Assembly (NCBI RefSeq): GCF_014844075.1
Contig: NZ_CP062165.1
Span: forward strand, 6,262,001-6,326,000
Length of the DNA stretch: 64,000 nucleotides
Reading direction: 5' to 3'
Source of the DNA: Paenibacillus sp. JNUCC-31
GTDB taxonomy: Bacteria; Bacillota; Bacilli; Paenibacillales; Paenibacillaceae
The notes under the pieces: generated by a model
The model's input: the letters and a program-made list of their open reading frames with translations, nothing else
What the model was told of the DNA's origin: nothing
Database searches by the model: none
Made by a program: the position numbers and the translations under genes
Shown here: positions 62,791 through 64,000 of the stretch, piece by piece
Layout: each line of letters opens with the position of its first letter
Position numbering within the stretch: the first letter of the stretch is position 1

Positions 62791-63032
62791 ATCTAACACT
62801 ATATCCACGCATCGGCCCTCGGTTCAGAAGGAGCCATATGTGGTTCGATGAGGCATTTCACAATGGGGAAGCAGAAGCAGCCGGACACATCCGCACACAT
62901 CCGCGAAAAAATATTAATTTTTATTAAGCCCGATCAAGATTACTCGGCATTTAAGATATATATTAATTAAAGAGATGTTATTGTTTCATAGAAGGCGTAT
63001 GAAGGGACGTCATGAATATAGGAACGTAAGAC
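62791..63032 (+). repeat. attC-like site 13, expanded
   Basis: 242 bp. R'' ATCTAAC, TATCCACGC arm at the 5' side; CATGAATA, TAGGAAC and a mutated R' GTAAGAC at the 3' side. About 100 bp of AT-rich DNA in the centre looks inserted. The stretch 62769-63130 holds no gene. Confidence 0.7.
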
Positions 63033-63130
63033 GAAATATATGCAATTTAAAGTCTATTCAAAAACTATATTAAAACAATACGAGTATAGAGTAGATTGAA
63101 ATATCAATTTTGAGAAGGTTGGTGTTTCTT

Positions 63131-64000
63131 GTGTCGAACAACAGACAACTTACAACATCTCAGAACGCTGCAATTGAATACATAAGTCATTGCGCGAGAT
63201 CCCAAAAGAAAGAGGCTCAAGCATCACTCAAAGAAATTTTTCAGTTATCCAATATTCCTTGGAATACCTTTGAAGAAGCAGTTCATAAGCTTAGATCCCA
63301 TGCAAGGGTGGCTTTGCATTTTCATCCTGATCGTCCGGTTGTAGAGTTGAAAAGTGTGGCCCAATCATTATTTGAGCAGGGGATCTATAAAAGTCAGTTC
63401 GAGACTCTCATATCCAATGGGAGCGTATCGGCTTATTCAGGTGGTCCAAGGGATCTTTGGGAAGAAAAACTATTTGGCGGAGCTTATCAGTTAGAGGGTG
63501 TAACCAACTTTGAAAGGCCAAAGTATGGGGCTCTTCATTTGTTGTTGCATCCGGATGGGCCGTCTCCACGATTCGGATCTTGTTATTTTCTTTTAAAACC
63601 GAATGTTTCACACCGCTGTACGTTCACTTTCGGTGGCTCTCAAGATGATCCGAAGGAAAAGGGGACGGTTGAGGAATTAGACGATATTTTATCTGCGCTT
63701 TTTACGGATGCTTTCTTTCGGGATTATGCTATTGGAGAAAAAGATCTGACTCCTAAAAAATTGATAGAGCAGCTATTGTATAATCTGGAACGTCCGTTAG
63801 AGGACCCATCAAAACTGGCTCCATATCGGAATCTTAACCATTTTATCGAAACTCAAATTCATGGAGATATCGTTCTTGAAGATGATGTGGAAATTTTAGT
63901 GGCTGACCCATCGTTCAAAGGAACAGAAATAGGGAATTACTTAGAGCAAATCTGCATCAAATATTCCATTGAACTATTTTGGCATATGGGATTTGCGATG
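63131..64000 (+). CDS. DUF3626-family protein, cut by the window end
   Basis: The first 290 codons of a gene running off the window. Features of DUF3626 are seen: ALHFHPDRP (about residue 62), GVYSQFET-like GIYKSQFETLISNGSVSAYSGGPRDLWE, and YGALHLLLHPDGPSPRFGSCYFLL. The function is unknown. It starts at GTG with GAGAAGG about 10 bases upstream. Position after site 13 makes it the next cassette, if a recombination site follows beyond the window. Confidence 0.75.
   Translation, partial: MSNNRQLTTSQNAAIEYISHCARSQKKEAQASLKEIFQLSNIPWNTFEEAVHKLRSHARVALHFHPDRPVVELKSVAQSLFEQGIYKSQFETLISNGSVSAYSGGPRDLWEEKLFGGAYQLEGVTNFERPKYGALHLLLHPDGPSPRFGSCYFLLKPNVSHRCTFTFGGSQDDPKEKGTVEELDDILSALFTDAFFRDYAIGEKDLTPKKLIEQLLYNLERPLEDPSKLAPYRNLNHFIETQIHGDIVLEDDVEILVADPSFKGTEIGNYLEQICIKYSIELFWHMGFAM

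Larger units (their letters stand above)
61323..63132 (+). mobile_element. Integron-like gene cassette array 2
   Basis: At least three complete cassettes (61323-61475 without a gene, 61475-62352, 62352-63026), then the start of another holding a DUF3626 gene that runs off the window. Ends of the three are complementary: GTTATGCGAACC, 10 of 12; GTTATGCGCCATTAC, 15 of 15; GTTAGATG, 8 of 8. Confidence 0.8.

Noticed and set aside
37599..63032. The repeated palindromes as a CRISPR array
   Set aside because: Repeats are 60-242 bp and vary, spacers are 0.15-1.5 kb and contain genes. There is no short constant repeat.
37599..63032. The palindromes as simple REP/MITE elements
   Set aside because: A MITE would carry a target duplication and the same core throughout. 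Here the outer boxes vary together with the cassette, and cassette ends pair with each other, which MITE insertion does not explain.

Overview
The window looks like chromosomal DNA of a Paenibacillus-like member of the Bacillales. Signs are strong AGGAGG-type ribosome binding sites, a bacillithiol-disulfide reductase (YpdA/Bdr), a WXG100/EssC type VII secretion locus of Bacillota type, a DivIVA-domain protein, a YteA-type DksA protein, an Rtp-family protein and an HrpB helicase. No rRNA or tRNA gene was recognised.

Layout. 0.1-7.9 kb: housekeeping genes (HesB-like protein, Nudix hydrolase, DUF441, ypdA, an ArsR regulator with DUF2087, rsgA, a YkuD transpeptidase, a GNAT acetyltransferase). 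8.3-18.5 kb: a compact type VII secretion operon (ubiquitin-like protein, EssC, two ESX-type small proteins, WXG100 substrate) that runs into a kinase-like membrane protein, a VWA protein and a PP2C phosphatase. 18.6-24 kb: SDR enzyme, IS110-family element, hrpB and a gene-free stretch with tandem repeats. 24.4-37.0 kb: stress protein, membrane proteins, acyltransferase, an Rtp homologue in front of a Gfo/Idh dehydrogenase, an MFS exporter with its likely regulator, DksA, DivIVA, Rrf2, phosphoesterase, and a sugar isomerase/dehydrogenase operon.

37.1-46.8 kb and 61.3-64 kb are the notable parts. They are AT-rich strings of small unrelated genes, nearly all on the + strand. Each is followed by a 60-240 bp imperfect palindrome that begins YAAC-ATAA-TATTCA and ends TGAATA-CAGGAAC-GTTA. 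These have the architecture of integron attC sites (R'', L'', variable centre, L', R'). For 11 of 13 cassettes the first 8 bp are the reverse complement, exactly or with one or two mismatches, of the bases at that cassette's own end; the similarity usually extends over 13-18 bp. This is the signature of excisable gene cassettes. One cassette is duplicated with breakpoints at the predicted recombination points. Both arrays are preceded by a shared 13-bp motif, and the second is preceded by two tandem tyrosine recombinases reading away from it, one of them broken. I read this as an integron-like cassette system in a Bacillota chromosome. The recombinase does not show the extra domain of classical IntI.

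46.8-61.2 kb, between the arrays, is not cassette-like. It has an IS30 element, a catabolic operon with its divergent regulator (M20 amidohydrolase, two 6-oxocamphor-hydrolase-like crotonases, L-serine dehydratase), a decayed IS3 element, a BcrAB-type ABC exporter with a divergent two-component system, and the recombinases. Two IS427-group elements, apparently identical apart from one base, have landed in two array-1 cassettes.
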